Notes under the pieces: model-generated
The model's database searches: none
Told to the model about the DNA's origin: nothing
The model's input: the letters and a program-made list of their open reading frames with translations, nothing else
Translations under genes and position numbers: made by a program
Assembly: GCF_039543225.1 (NCBI RefSeq)
Contig: NZ_BAABJI010000004.1
Span: 186,001 to 250,000, forward strand
Direction: 5' to 3'
Origin: Mucilaginibacter defluvii
GTDB taxonomy: Bacteria > Bacteroidota > Bacteroidia > Sphingobacteriales > Sphingobacteriaceae
DNA length: 64,000 bases
Shown: piece by piece, positions 52,628-61,691 of the stretch
Layout of the letters: each line of letters starts with the position of its first letter
How positions within the stretch are numbered: position 1 is the stretch's first letter

Positions 52628-53445
52628 TAGCTCTTTTTTAGCACCCCCTCTGCATCTTCTGCTACTTCAGGCTCAATCACATTTCTTTTAGGGAAGTTGA
52701 ATAGCAACGAAGTTACCACCGGGATTATAAATATGGCTACGGTAAAGATGGACACGAACAGATCGGTACGCTCACCCTCAATAGCATGGGATAATGGTGT
52801 TTCGGGGTAAAAGTGGGTATATAATGATGATGACAGTTTAAGCCCTAATACACCGATCACGATGAACGCGATGGTTTCCAGAAAGGTGAACTTTTCCATC
52901 AGCTTAACAAAAGCCTGCGCCACAAAACGCATAGCCAGTATGCCGATGAATACGCCCGTATAGATCAAAAAAACGTGGTCAGTAAAGGCTACGGCGGCAA
53001 ATACGTTGTCGATGGAAAAGGCGAGGTCCATCACCTCAACCAGCGCTACAGTTGCCCAAAAGTTACCTATTAAACCTACGGTTGATTTATAAATCCAGCT
53101 TTCGTTTTTATCAACGTTCTCGTCTTCCTTATCGGCTGACTTGCCGGCTTTGGTTTTAAAATAGTTGAAAGCCAGGTATAATAAGTACAGGCCACCCAAC
53201 GGTTTAAGCCACCATATTTTTACCAGCCATGCCGCTAAAAATAAACAAATGCCCCTGAAAACATAAGCGCCTATAATGCCATAACGCAGGGCTTTATTAC
53301 GCTGCTCCTTCGGCAGATCAAGCACCATGGTAGCCAATACCGCGGCGTTATCAACCGAGAGCAGGCTCTCTATAACAATCAGGTTCAGGATGATAAGTAA
53401 ACCTGCTTTAATATCTTCCCCTAACAGGGTGTGTAAAAAATCCAT
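52627..53445 (-). CDS. TerC-family integral membrane protein
   Basis: 272 residues with seven or more hydrophobic helices. The family's two acidic intramembrane motifs are present: NLIVIESLLSVDNAAVLATM and MDLAFSIDNVFAAVAFTD, plus RYGIIGAYVFRGICLFLAAW. TerC proteins move or co-handle metal ions such as Mn2+ or help resistance to tellurite and secretion-related metalation. The C-terminal tail is hydrophilic. It starts 85 bases before the next plus-strand region and overlaps pgpA by one base. Confidence 0.9.
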   Translation of the reverse strand: MDFLHTLLGEDIKAGLLIILNLIVIESLLSVDNAAVLATMVLDLPKEQRNKALRYGIIGAYVFRGICLFLAAWLVKIWWLKPLGGLYLLYLAFNYFKTKAGKSADKEDENVDKNESWIYKSTVGLIGNFWATVALVEVMDLAFSIDNVFAAVAFTDHVFLIYTGVFIGILAMRFVAQAFVKLMEKFTFLETIAFIVIGVLGLKLSSSLYTHFYPETPLSHAIEGERTDLFVSIFTVAIFIIPVVTSLLFNFPKRNVIEPEVAEDAEGVLKKS

Positions 53446-53576
53446 GTAAAAATGCCGGTAAACGCGGCGCGTAAAGGTCGCAATTATTTACTTAACTTTT
53501 TTGGTAGCAGTGCGTGTTAAGCACAATATTGCATGGGTTATATTATAAACGTAAAAGTTTTAAAAACCAAATCATT

Positions 53577-53598
53577 TTTACTATGTTTGCATAGTAAA
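53577..53598 (+). promoter_or_regulatory. Operator-like palindrome around a -7 box
   Basis: TTTACTATG (53577-53585) and CATAGTAAA (53590-53598) are perfect 9-bp inverted arms around TTTG. TATGTTTG (53582-53589), a full TAnnTTTG match, straddles the left arm and the loop, so a dimeric regulator bound here would cover the promoter of the 53615 gene. Confidence 0.6.
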
Positions 53599-53614
53599 GT
53601 ACATTCATTTGATA

Positions 53615-53947
53615 ATGAGAGTAAGCCTGTTAAGATATCTGCTCACCTTCGTGCTCATTTTTTCCGTAATGGAAAAAACAGGTATCTCCCTGCTCTCTAT
53701 AATCAGCCATACCGGCACCGAGCTTTCTGAAAAAATTTATGCCGACGATGAGGAAAATTCATCGTCACGTACCGAAAGTAAGGAAACGGTTATGAATGAA
53801 TTTTGGCTGCACCACCCGGAATGGCTGCTACCCGCCCCGCATTTTAAAGCGCGCGCAAATACTTACTTACATGCCGATAGCGACGATCTTTCGGCTTACT
53901 TTCCATCTGTACCTACTCCCCCGCCAAACGGCCGTTTTTTAGCCTGA
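53615..53947 (+). CDS. Small secreted or membrane-anchored protein of unknown function
   Basis: 110 residues from ATG 53615. The N-terminus MRVSLLRYLLTFVLIFSVME is a signal anchor, then an acidic Ser-rich linker (DDEENSSSRTESKETVMNEF), WLHHPEWLLPAP and a Pro-rich C-terminus (FPSVPTPPPNGRF). I recognise no domain. It sits behind an operator-like palindrome and is followed 91 bases later by the S74-like gene on the same strand, so the two may be regulated together. Confidence 0.6.
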   Translation: MRVSLLRYLLTFVLIFSVMEKTGISLLSIISHTGTELSEKIYADDEENSSSRTESKETVMNEFWLHHPEWLLPAPHFKARANTYLHADSDDLSAYFPSVPTPPPNGRFLA

Positions 53948-54038
53948 GCGCTTTTTTTATTTTTTTACCCCTTTAACTAAACGCATGCGGCAGCGGTTGC
54001 CGCCCACGTTTGTTTAACCTTTATTTTTAATTTATATC

Positions 54039-54467
54039 ATGACTATCAATAAAATTGGTGTTGCCCTGGCAACCATTGCAAGTGCTTTTATATTAAACAC
54101 GGCTTCGGCGCAAACTGTAAGCGACAAGCAACTGAAAAAGAACAGCGAACCAATACGTAATTCGCTTAGCTACGTTAATCAGCTCGAGCCGCTTAAGTTT
54201 GAGTTTGATAAAGACAAATACAAACAATTAAACTTACCATCAGGCACCCAGTACGGTTTCTCGGCTGACGACGTTAAGCTGATACTGCCCGAACTGGTAA
54301 AACAGGATAACAAGTGGTACAGTGCCGGTAAAAACAACCAGCGCACCGTGACCACCGGTACAATTGATTACGAGAAGCTGATACCTATATTGGTTGGCGC
54401 CATTAAAGAGCAGCAAGCCGAAATAAACGAGCTGCGCAGCCACATACAGCAGCTAAAAAGCAAGTAA
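54039..54467 (+). CDS. Secreted protein resembling the S74 endosialidase chaperone domain
   Basis: 142 residues. Signal peptide (VALATIASAFILNTASAQ), then NSLSYVNQLEPLKFEFDKDK, GTQYGFSADDVKLILPELVK and TIDYEKLIPILVGAIKEQQA, followed by a coiled helix EINELRSHIQQLKSK. These are features of the intramolecular chaperone domain of endosialidases and tail fibres (peptidase S74-like), where a trimeric coiled coil follows YDxLIPLLxxAIKEQQ. Usually the domain closes a large trimeric adhesin or fibre; here it stands alone on a secreted protein. Function unknown; a protein-trimerisation role is inferred only. Confidence 0.7.
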   Translation: MTINKIGVALATIASAFILNTASAQTVSDKQLKKNSEPIRNSLSYVNQLEPLKFEFDKDKYKQLNLPSGTQYGFSADDVKLILPELVKQDNKWYSAGKNNQRTVTTGTIDYEKLIPILVGAIKEQQAEINELRSHIQQLKSK

Positions 54468-54490
54468 ACAGTGAGTTTAGTTATAGTGAG

Positions 54491-54524
54491 AGCGCCCTTG
54501 GGCATAATGCCGGGGCGCTTTTTT
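54491..54524 (+). terminator. Terminator of the S74-like gene
   Basis: AGCGCCC (54491-54497) and GGGCGCT (54513-54519) form a stem with a 15-base loop, followed by six T on the plus strand, 24 bases after the stop. Confidence 0.75.
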
Positions 54525-54528
54525 ATGC

Positions 54529-54559
54529 AAAAAAGCCGCCCCCTTGCGGAGCGGCTTTT
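54529..54559 (-). terminator. Terminator of the alpha-glucan locus
   Basis: AAAAGCCGC (54531-54539) and GCGGCTTTT (54551-54559) form a perfect 9-bp stem; on the minus strand it ends in a T-run. It lies about 44 bases after the GH13 stop (54603) and ends the Sus-like transcript. Confidence 0.82.
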
Positions 54560-54602
54560 CTAACTAAATTAAACCAACAACATTTAACACAAATGCTGTT
54601 AT

Positions 54603-56504
54603 CTATTGCAGCTGTGCTGAGCTGTATATGTGATACTCGCCCGGTTGCAGGGTGAGGCTCATGCTTGTGCTGGTTACGTTAAGCGTGCTGCCGGTAACAT
54701 AATCATACCAGGTACCGGTTTTGGTGAATGCTAGTGTAGCGGTTTTGGCTGTTACATCATAATTACCTACTACCTGCACATCAACCCCGCTTCCGCTAAG
54801 CGCCATATTTTTCACCGCGCCCGTAAGGGTATAGGTTGCGGTATTAGCACCAAACACCGGGTTTTTCAACTTCATTTTTATGTATTTGGCGTATGCATTG
54901 TACAGTGCCTTGCGCTCGGGTACGTCTTGATAATTCCAAAGTATGGGCTTGTTACCGGTACGGCCGTTCTGGTCAATGCTGACGTCATAACCCAGCTCAC
55001 CAAATTGCCAAATCATTTTCGGGCCCGGCGATGCCATCAGAAAGGCCGCCGTCATGGCGCCGCGTTTCAGGCCATTGTTCAGCAGGCGGGCATTGTAACC
55101 ATCCTGATTACCATAGGTTATATTTTTAAACATCACGCGCTCCTCGTCATGACTCTCGGCATAGCTCACCAAACCATCAGCAATGGTAAAGGTGTGCGCG
55201 GCAAACATAAGTTGCGACAGGTCTGACGTGTTTATCCAACCCATATTAGCTTCCTGAAAACCATGAGCCAGGTTATTCCAAAGCATCATGCCTTCAGCAG
55301 CAAGCTCCTTTTCTTCCTGTGCGGCGGCAAAGTGCTCCAATATCACATAAACGTTAGGGTCAACGGTTTTAATGAAGTTGTTATAATCTTTCCAGATGGC
55401 AATGCGGCTGGCATCGTATGCAGACCATGCGTTCACATCATTCGGGTTATTGCTTTGCGTAAAACCTTTTGAAAGGTCGAAACGGTAACCGTCAATTTTA
55501 TACTCTTTCAACCAGTGGCGCATTACGTTTTTTGAGAAATACCTGGTTGCCGGGCTTTCGTGGTTAAAATCATACCCCACATTAAACGGGTGCTTGGCAT
55601 CCACATTAAACCACGGGCTTAATGATGATGGCTTGCCGGTATTTTGGTCAAAGTACATGCGCACCATGGGCGATGAGCCAAAGGCATGGTTAAGCACAAT
55701 ATCCATAATAACAGCAATACCGCGCTGGTGGCAGGCATCAACCAGCGCTTTCAGGTCGTTTTTGGTACCATAATACTTATCGGGCGCGAAAAAGAAGGAA
55801 TCATTATACCCCCATGATTCATTGCCCTCAAATTCAGCAACCGGCATCAGCTCAATAGCGTTAACACCAAGCCGACTGATGTAATCCAGCGTATCAATAA
55901 TGGTTTTGTAGCTATGATCTTTAACAAAATCGCGCACCAGTAATTCGTATACCACCAGGTCCTTTTTAGCGGGGCGGGTAAAGCTACTCACTTTCCAGGT
56001 GTATGAAGGCTGGTTGGCCTGCATTACACTTACAATGGAAGTGGTTTTTCCTGCCGGATAAGCTTTCAGGTTAGGGTATACCGATGCCGGGATATATTTA
56101 TCGTTATCCGGGTCAAGTATCTTCTCGGTATAAGGGTCGGCTACACGCAGGTTACCGTTAATTAAATATTGATAAGCATACTCGGTATTGGCATCCAGGT
56201 TATCAACCTGCGCCCACCACCGGGTACCATCGGTACTGCGTTTCATGGTGGTTGTGGTCCAGTTATTAAAATCGCCAATTACCGATACCGATACCTTACC
56301 CGGCGCGTACAGGTTAAATATGGCCGATGTACCGTTATTAATAAATGTAACCCCATCGCCCGCATTGTTAGGGATGCCGTTGCTGCTGGTATCCGGCGTT
56401 TCGGTTTCCGGATCAGTAGGCGTTGGACCAGCAGGACTGCTTTTTTTACAGGCCACATTGGCCAGCAGCAGCGCTATAATGGATAGTTTATATATTACTC
56501 TCAT
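54603..56504 (-). CDS. Alpha-amylase family GH13 lipoprotein
   Basis: 633 residues. Lipobox NVAC, followed by an acidic/Pro/Thr linker and an N-terminal CBM48-like domain (YAPGKVSVSVIGDFNNWTTT). The GH13 barrel has VLNHAFGSSPMVRMY (conserved region I), the nucleophile region GYRFDLSKGF, catalytic Glu in VYVILEHFAAAQEE and the transition-state Asp in SYAESHDEERVM. A C-terminal beta domain closes the chain. It should cleave alpha-1,4 glucans at the cell surface or in the periplasm. Last gene of the locus, 20 bases after the GH31 stop. It is more like the outer, membrane-anchored amylases (SusG type) in being a lipoprotein, but sequence is not clearly SusG. Confidence 0.9.
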   Translation of the reverse strand: MRVIYKLSIIALLLANVACKKSSPAGPTPTDPETETPDTSSNGIPNNAGDGVTFINNGTSAIFNLYAPGKVSVSVIGDFNNWTTTTMKRSTDGTRWWAQVDNLDANTEYAYQYLINGNLRVADPYTEKILDPDNDKYIPASVYPNLKAYPAGKTTSIVSVMQANQPSYTWKVSSFTRPAKKDLVVYELLVRDFVKDHSYKTIIDTLDYISRLGVNAIELMPVAEFEGNESWGYNDSFFFAPDKYYGTKNDLKALVDACHQRGIAVIMDIVLNHAFGSSPMVRMYFDQNTGKPSSLSPWFNVDAKHPFNVGYDFNHESPATRYFSKNVMRHWLKEYKIDGYRFDLSKGFTQSNNPNDVNAWSAYDASRIAIWKDYNNFIKTVDPNVYVILEHFAAAQEEKELAAEGMMLWNNLAHGFQEANMGWINTSDLSQLMFAAHTFTIADGLVSYAESHDEERVMFKNITYGNQDGYNARLLNNGLKRGAMTAAFLMASPGPKMIWQFGELGYDVSIDQNGRTGNKPILWNYQDVPERKALYNAYAKYIKMKLKNPVFGANTATYTLTGAVKNMALSGSGVDVQVVGNYDVTAKTATLAFTKTGTWYDYVTGSTLNVTSTSMSLTLQPGEYHIYSSAQLQ

Positions 56505-56524
56505 AACTTATATTTTGGTAGCTG

Positions 56525-58978
56525 TTAATAGTTAATAACAAATTCGGCGCTGTTGTTAGGCAAGGTAACCGTGCGCGTATTGCTACCCTCGGCAGCATTG
56601 GCCACGCCCTGCGGATCAAATTTTGAAACCGGATTGATGAACGATACAAACTCCGCTTTAGCCTGCAACTGTTTGCCGCCGGCTTTTAGGTCGGTATTGC
56701 CAAAACCGTGCATATACAAGCGGATATGTTTAAACTTTGATGCCATCGATCCATCCGCCTTTGCAAACGTGATGGCTTTTTTGGCGGCATTATAGCTGAT
56801 GGTGCGTTTATAAAAGCTGCCTTTTTCGTAATCGTAGCTTTCACCGTCATCCTCATAATACACAAAGCTGTTATTTACATCGCCTTTGTAAATATGTACG
56901 TTAAGCGTATCGGTAGGTTTTTCTGTAGTGTTTTGTATCAGCGATTGCATCGGGATGATGGCACTCTCCTTTACATAAACCGGCAACTTGTTGTTGGCCA
57001 GTTTAACAATAGTTTCGGTACCGCCATCACTCAACTCATCCGAATACAGGTTATACCATTTGCCTTTGGGCAGATAAACGATTCCGTACGCATCAGCACC
57101 GGCAAACGGCGCTACCAGAAAAGCATTGCCAAACAGGTATTGGTTTTGATACTGGTATACCTTCGCATCGTGCGTATAATTGATAGCCAGGGAGCGTACT
57201 ACAGGCAAACCATCCTGTGTGGCTTCATAAAAGGTAGAGTATAGATATGGCAGCAGTTTATAGCGCAGGTTAATGTAGTTGCGCGCTACCTCCAGTGTTT
57301 CCTCACCAAAAGCCCATGGCTCGGCCGATTTGGTGTTTACACCGGTGTGGTTACGGAAGTATGGATTAAATGCGCCTATCTGCACCCACTTAGTGTACAG
57401 CGCAACGCTGGCATTGCCGGTAAAGCCGCCTATATCCATACCACTGAAAGGCACGCCGCTCAGCCCTAAACTGCTCAGCAGCCTAACGCCTTGCAGCATG
57501 TGGTCATCTTCGGCACGGTTATCACCAGTCCATAGGGCTGAGTAACGTTGCAGCCCTGCATAACCCGAACGGCTCAAAATAAACGGCCGCTTATTCAATG
57601 CCTTGCGGAAACCCTCATAACTGGCCCTGGCCATTTGCATGCCATAAGCATTACGCGCTTCGGGATGGGCTGCCTTACGGCCTTCCCAGTCAAAGATCAC
57701 GTTATCGGGCATTTTCTGTCCCCAGGTGGCAATCTCGTTCATATCATTCCAAATACCGCTAACACCATCAGCAGCGTATTGCTTTATTTCACCCTGCCAC
57801 CAGTCGCGCCCTTTAGCACCGGTAAAGTCTGGGAAATGGCACCAGCCCGGCCACACCTCGCCGGTATAGTTGGTATTATCAGCATATTTTATAAAAATGT
57901 CGCTCTTCTGTCCGCGTTCGTAAACGCCGTAACTGGCCTCGGTTTTTACACCAGGGTCAACAATTACCGTGGTTTTAAAACCCATTTCCTTCAACCGGCT
58001 ATTCATTTTCACGGGATCCGGAAAACGGTTTTTGTCCCAGGTGAACACCTTGTATTTATCCATATAATGGATGTCGAGCGTAATGCCATCAGCAGGTATC
58101 TTTTTCTCGCGCAGTGTTTGGGCTATACGGTACACCTCGGTATCGGGGTAATAACTATAGCGGTTTTGCTGATAGCCCAGGCTCCACAGCGGCGGCAAAT
58201 TCATGCGGCCGGTAAGCGCGGTGTACGAGGTAATGATATCCGCCAGGTTTTTGTGGTAGATGAAGTAATAGTTCATCTCACCGCCACGCGCACCGAATGA
58301 TGAAAAGCGGTTGTTGCTGGCGCCAAAGTTAAAATCGCTTTGCCAGGTATTATCTAAAAATATACCGTAATTCAACCCATGGTGTATGCCGATGTAGAAC
58401 GGAATGGTAGAGTACAACGGATCCTGATCAACACGGTAGCCAAACACGTCCGAGTTCCAGTGCGTATAGCCTGAACCACGGCGGTCAAGCGCGCCGGTTT
58501 TTTCGCCCAGGCCAACAAAACGCTCGCCATCCTGCATTTTTTTGTAAGTAGTTACGTAATCACTTACCCATGAGGTAGCCAGGCCAGTTTCGTCCTGACT
58601 GATCACCTTACCATCAGGCGTATAAAAGGTAACACTGAAAGGCTTTTTACCGATGATCATCTTAACCGAATCGGTAACTAACTGTATCTCGTTATCATTT
58701 TGGGTGATGGATGCCTTTCCCTGTTGTGGCTTGGCTATCACCGCGTACGAAAAATCAGACGCAAGCTCTTTTTTATCAATACGCACCCTGATAACCGAGG
58801 GGCTATACACTGTAATCTCGGCGCGGGCATTTTGCGTAGCGATTTTTAAATGCTGGCCGTTTTCGGTTACTGTGGTAACATCGCCCATTGGCCTAACCGG
58901 GTTGTTTTGAGCAAAAACCGGTAAGGTAAAAGCAAAGCATACCCCGAGAGCCCAAATAGCTCTATCAAATATCTTCAT
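56525..58978 (-). CDS. Alpha-glucosidase, glycoside hydrolase family 31
   Basis: 817 residues with a signal peptide (IWALGVCFAFTLPVFAQ). GH31 features: FVGLGEKTGALDRRGSGYTH, DGITLDIHYMDKYKVFTW, the nucleophile in GIWNDMNEIATW and the acid/base Asp in ALWTGDNRAEDDHMLQGV, then PFSGMDIGGFTG. A C-terminal beta-sandwich follows (KGDVNNSFVYYEDDGESYDY). It should release glucose from oligosaccharides in the periplasm. Gap to susE is 69 bases and contains a hairpin; gap to GH13 is 20 bases. It takes the place that GH97 SusB has in the Bacteroides sus operon. Confidence 0.93.
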   Translation of the reverse strand: MKIFDRAIWALGVCFAFTLPVFAQNNPVRPMGDVTTVTENGQHLKIATQNARAEITVYSPSVIRVRIDKKELASDFSYAVIAKPQQGKASITQNDNEIQLVTDSVKMIIGKKPFSVTFYTPDGKVISQDETGLATSWVSDYVTTYKKMQDGERFVGLGEKTGALDRRGSGYTHWNSDVFGYRVDQDPLYSTIPFYIGIHHGLNYGIFLDNTWQSDFNFGASNNRFSSFGARGGEMNYYFIYHKNLADIITSYTALTGRMNLPPLWSLGYQQNRYSYYPDTEVYRIAQTLREKKIPADGITLDIHYMDKYKVFTWDKNRFPDPVKMNSRLKEMGFKTTVIVDPGVKTEASYGVYERGQKSDIFIKYADNTNYTGEVWPGWCHFPDFTGAKGRDWWQGEIKQYAADGVSGIWNDMNEIATWGQKMPDNVIFDWEGRKAAHPEARNAYGMQMARASYEGFRKALNKRPFILSRSGYAGLQRYSALWTGDNRAEDDHMLQGVRLLSSLGLSGVPFSGMDIGGFTGNASVALYTKWVQIGAFNPYFRNHTGVNTKSAEPWAFGEETLEVARNYINLRYKLLPYLYSTFYEATQDGLPVVRSLAINYTHDAKVYQYQNQYLFGNAFLVAPFAGADAYGIVYLPKGKWYNLYSDELSDGGTETIVKLANNKLPVYVKESAIIPMQSLIQNTTEKPTDTLNVHIYKGDVNNSFVYYEDDGESYDYEKGSFYKRTISYNAAKKAITFAKADGSMASKFKHIRLYMHGFGNTDLKAGGKQLQAKAEFVSFINPVSKFDPQGVANAAEGSNTRTVTLPNNSAEFVINY

Positions 58979-59011
58979 GAAATAAACTGATTAATGTGTG
59001 ATCAGAAAAAA

Positions 59012-59035
59012 TAACCCCGGCTTAGGCCGGGGTTA
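59012..59035 (-). terminator. Hairpin with U-tract between susE and the GH31 gene
   Basis: TAACCCCGGC (59012-59021) and GCCGGGGTTA (59026-59035) are a perfect 10-bp stem, loop TTAG. On the minus strand it is followed by ATTTTTTCTG, a T-tract. It starts 13 bases after the susE stop and lies inside the locus, so it may be a partial terminator. Confidence 0.8.
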
Positions 59036-59047
59036 AAAAGGGTCAGT

Positions 59048-60073
59048 TTATAGTTTAGTAATTGTATACGTTTTGGCGTTAATATCTATGCTTACCCTGT
59101 AATTACCGGCAGCATCTATTTTGATATTATTATCATTGTTTGTATTCAGCACGCCGCCTGCACCACCGTAGTTGGTGCCCCAATCATCATTCAGTCTGAA
59201 TTTAATTTCGCCAACGGTTAGTGGCAAGGTAACGCTCCAAACACCTGTACCATTGTTATACTTCATGTCCGTATCTGAATCCCATCCGGTTGGTGTAGCG
59301 CTGCCGATGATACCCCAGCTGTACTTTTTAATCTCGTAAGTAAGAGCATTCAGGTTAGCGGTGATCTGATAAGAACCCGGGCCTGCAACTTTAAGGTTTC
59401 CGCCTGATGTACTCAATGAGCCGCCTCCACCATCGCCGTAGGCAGTAGCCCAGCTCTTAGCCGGGGTAATTTTAAATTCGTAGTTATTACCGGCATCAGC
59501 GTTATAGTAAATATAACCCGTGTAAATACCGTTTCCGGTGGCTGATATTAAGCTATCGGCAGTAGCCGGATTCCAGCCCTGGTAGTTACCCGGCACATAT
59601 GCCCAGGCAATAAGCGGGTAGGGTTTTACCGACATGCTTACGGTACTTGAATAAATAGTTTTTAGTTTATCATTTACTTCAGATTTAACGCGCGCTTCAA
59701 TTTCCGTAGCCGAATCAAAAGGCAGTTCAAGCGCCAGCAGCACTTGGTTAAACTCCAAAACAGTGTAGGTTTTTGATGTTACTTTGGCATCAATGGCAAC
59801 CTCCTTCGGCGCAGCAAAGTTTGAACCTTTAATAGCTATTTGCAAGGTATTTTTCACCGCCGCTTTGAACCCGAAATCGGGCTCGGTAAAATTAAAAGTT
59901 ACCGCAGTTTCGGCCTCATTCGCTTTCTCAAGGTTTAAAGTAGTTTCTGATGCCTTTAAGGTGCCGCTTGCCGGGCTGTCAGACGCTACACTTTGCACTT
60001 CATCTTTTTTGCATGACCACAGCACCAGCATCATCATGCCAAATGCCAATGTTTTTATGATATGAGATTTCAT
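59048..60073 (-). CDS. susE: SusE-like starch-binding outer membrane lipoprotein
   Basis: 341 residues. Lipobox WSC after MKSHIIKTLAFGMMMLVLW. Residues about 35-150 are the SusE N-terminal domain (NEAETAVTFNFTEPDFGFKA), followed by two starch-binding modules: first YVPGNYQGWNPATADSLISA and KITPAKSWATAYGDGGGGSL, second WGIIGSATPTGWDSDTDMKY and KFRLNDDWGTNYGGAGGVLN. The aromatic residues (W, Y) needed for glucan stacking are conserved in both. It has one module less than SusF. It should hold alpha-glucan at the cell surface for the SusCD importer. Gap to susD 13 bases. Confidence 0.88.
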   Translation of the reverse strand: MKSHIIKTLAFGMMMLVLWSCKKDEVQSVASDSPASGTLKASETTLNLEKANEAETAVTFNFTEPDFGFKAAVKNTLQIAIKGSNFAAPKEVAIDAKVTSKTYTVLEFNQVLLALELPFDSATEIEARVKSEVNDKLKTIYSSTVSMSVKPYPLIAWAYVPGNYQGWNPATADSLISATGNGIYTGYIYYNADAGNNYEFKITPAKSWATAYGDGGGGSLSTSGGNLKVAGPGSYQITANLNALTYEIKKYSWGIIGSATPTGWDSDTDMKYNNGTGVWSVTLPLTVGEIKFRLNDDWGTNYGGAGGVLNTNNDNNIKIDAAGNYRVSIDINAKTYTITKL

Positions 60074-60086
60074 ATATCGTAATATT

Positions 60087-61670
60087 TTAATAGCCTGTAT
60101 TCTGTTTCAGATTCGGGTTAGCTATAATGTCAGTTGATGGGATTGGGAACAAGTTACGGTAAGTTTCAACACCACGGCCGGCCTTTACGCCACCTTTGTA
60201 TGGCCACAGGTACGAGGCATCGGTATATTTACCAAAGCGCACCAGGTCAGTACGGCGCTGGCCTTCCCAGTAAAACTCGCGGCTGCGTTCGTCCAAAATA
60301 TCATTTAATGAAATGGAAGCAACGTTACCTGAAGCATTGCCATAAGCACGGGTACGCAAATTGTTAAAGTAACTGGTTGCGGTTGCAAGGCTACCTCCGT
60401 TACCGCCGCGCAAAGTTGCTTCAGCGTAGATCATGTATGCCTCAGCCAAACGGAACAGCGGGATATCCATTGAACAAAACGTACCGCCTACTGATGGCGC
60501 GGTTGCGCCAGATTGGGTGATGTTTTTGAATTTGGTTACCGCCAAACCATCCGTAAAGGTGGCCAGGTCATCAACATTACGTTTGTCGCCAAAAAACATG
60601 GCGCGCTTATCGGTAGCTCCTGAAGCATCGGTAAACTTGTTCGGCAGGTTTTGACGGGTACGGTTACCACCCCAGCCACCGTTTGGTACGCCAAAGCTGG
60701 TAGGGTTCATAGCTGCATTAATAGCCGCATTGATCAGGTAAGTAGCGCCACCGTAGTTTTGGGTTTTAACACCATCGTAAGCAATTGCGAAGATAGTTTC
60801 AGGGTTGTTTACATTGTTATCAGCCAAAAACAGGTTTTTATATTGGCTATGCAGGGTGTAACCTGCGCCAATTACTTTATTAGCATAGGTGATTGCGTCG
60901 GCATTGCGTTCGCTACCTGTGTAAACCTGGGCGTTCAGGTACAGGCGGGCAAGCAATGCCCAGGCTGCAGCTTTATCAGCACGGCCATATTCGTTAGTGC
61001 GCGGATCTTTTAATAACGTTTCAACAGCCTTCAGTTCTGATTCCACATAGCTGAACAGCGCGGCCCTGGTGGTTTGCTTTGGCAGCTCTTTACCAATATT
61101 ATCATTTTCGGTAATAAACGGCGGGTTACCGTACAGGTCCATCAGCACCCAGTATTGAAAGGCACGCAGAAAACGCGCTTCGGCAATGTAATATTTAATT
61201 TCGGCAGCATCGTTACCGGTAATGTTGCGGCTTGCCAGCTTAGCGTCCGTACTCTCGCGGATAAACTCGTTAACCAGCGTGATCTGGTAAATAGAACGGG
61301 TGTAAAGGCCTTGCAGCATCAGGTTGGTTGATGACCAGGTCATCTGGTCAATCTCTGAAACACCCGGATCACCCAACCAGGCACAAACAGCCTCGTCTGT
61401 TGATAGTTCCTGAGCGCCGAAATACAGGCGGAAAAAGTCGGATGTACCGGCATCAATACCACCCAGATCGCCGCTGCCCGCGCCGCTGTTACCGGTTTGC
61501 GCAAAGCTGCCGTATACTTTGGCCAGCGCGCCCTTGTAACCCGCCGGCGTAGCATAAACCACGTCTGAAGTTACATCATTGGTTGGCTTCAGATTCAAAT
61601 CCTTAGCACACGATGTTACAGCCACAACAATTACCATCAGGGCTGCATATATTTTTAATTTATTTCTCAT
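60087..61670 (-). CDS. susD: SusD/RagB-family outer membrane lipoprotein
   Basis: 527 residues. Lipobox TSC in MRNKLKIYAALMVIVVAVTS plus CAKDLNLKPTNDVTSD. The SusD helical TPR-like fold shows in IKYYIAEARFLRAFQYWVLM and DKAAAWALLARLYLNAQVYT, and the C-terminal LNDILDERSREFYWEGQRRT and FPIPSTDIIANPNLKQNTGY end as in the family. It sits as a lid on SusC and binds the glycan. Directly after susC (21 bases) and before susE. Confidence 0.94.
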   Translation of the reverse strand: MRNKLKIYAALMVIVVAVTSCAKDLNLKPTNDVTSDVVYATPAGYKGALAKVYGSFAQTGNSGAGSGDLGGIDAGTSDFFRLYFGAQELSTDEAVCAWLGDPGVSEIDQMTWSSTNLMLQGLYTRSIYQITLVNEFIRESTDAKLASRNITGNDAAEIKYYIAEARFLRAFQYWVLMDLYGNPPFITENDNIGKELPKQTTRAALFSYVESELKAVETLLKDPRTNEYGRADKAAAWALLARLYLNAQVYTGSERNADAITYANKVIGAGYTLHSQYKNLFLADNNVNNPETIFAIAYDGVKTQNYGGATYLINAAINAAMNPTSFGVPNGGWGGNRTRQNLPNKFTDASGATDKRAMFFGDKRNVDDLATFTDGLAVTKFKNITQSGATAPSVGGTFCSMDIPLFRLAEAYMIYAEATLRGGNGGSLATATSYFNNLRTRAYGNASGNVASISLNDILDERSREFYWEGQRRTDLVRFGKYTDASYLWPYKGGVKAGRGVETYRNLFPIPSTDIIANPNLKQNTGY

Positions 61671-61691
61671 AAAATAATCTCGTTAAATTGG

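Noticed and set aside
57548-58300. A 250-codon open frame on the plus strand opposite the GH31 gene
   Set aside because: It lies fully antisense to a well-supported family 31 glucosidase; its product has no recognisable domain and a composition expected from reading a coding strand backwards.
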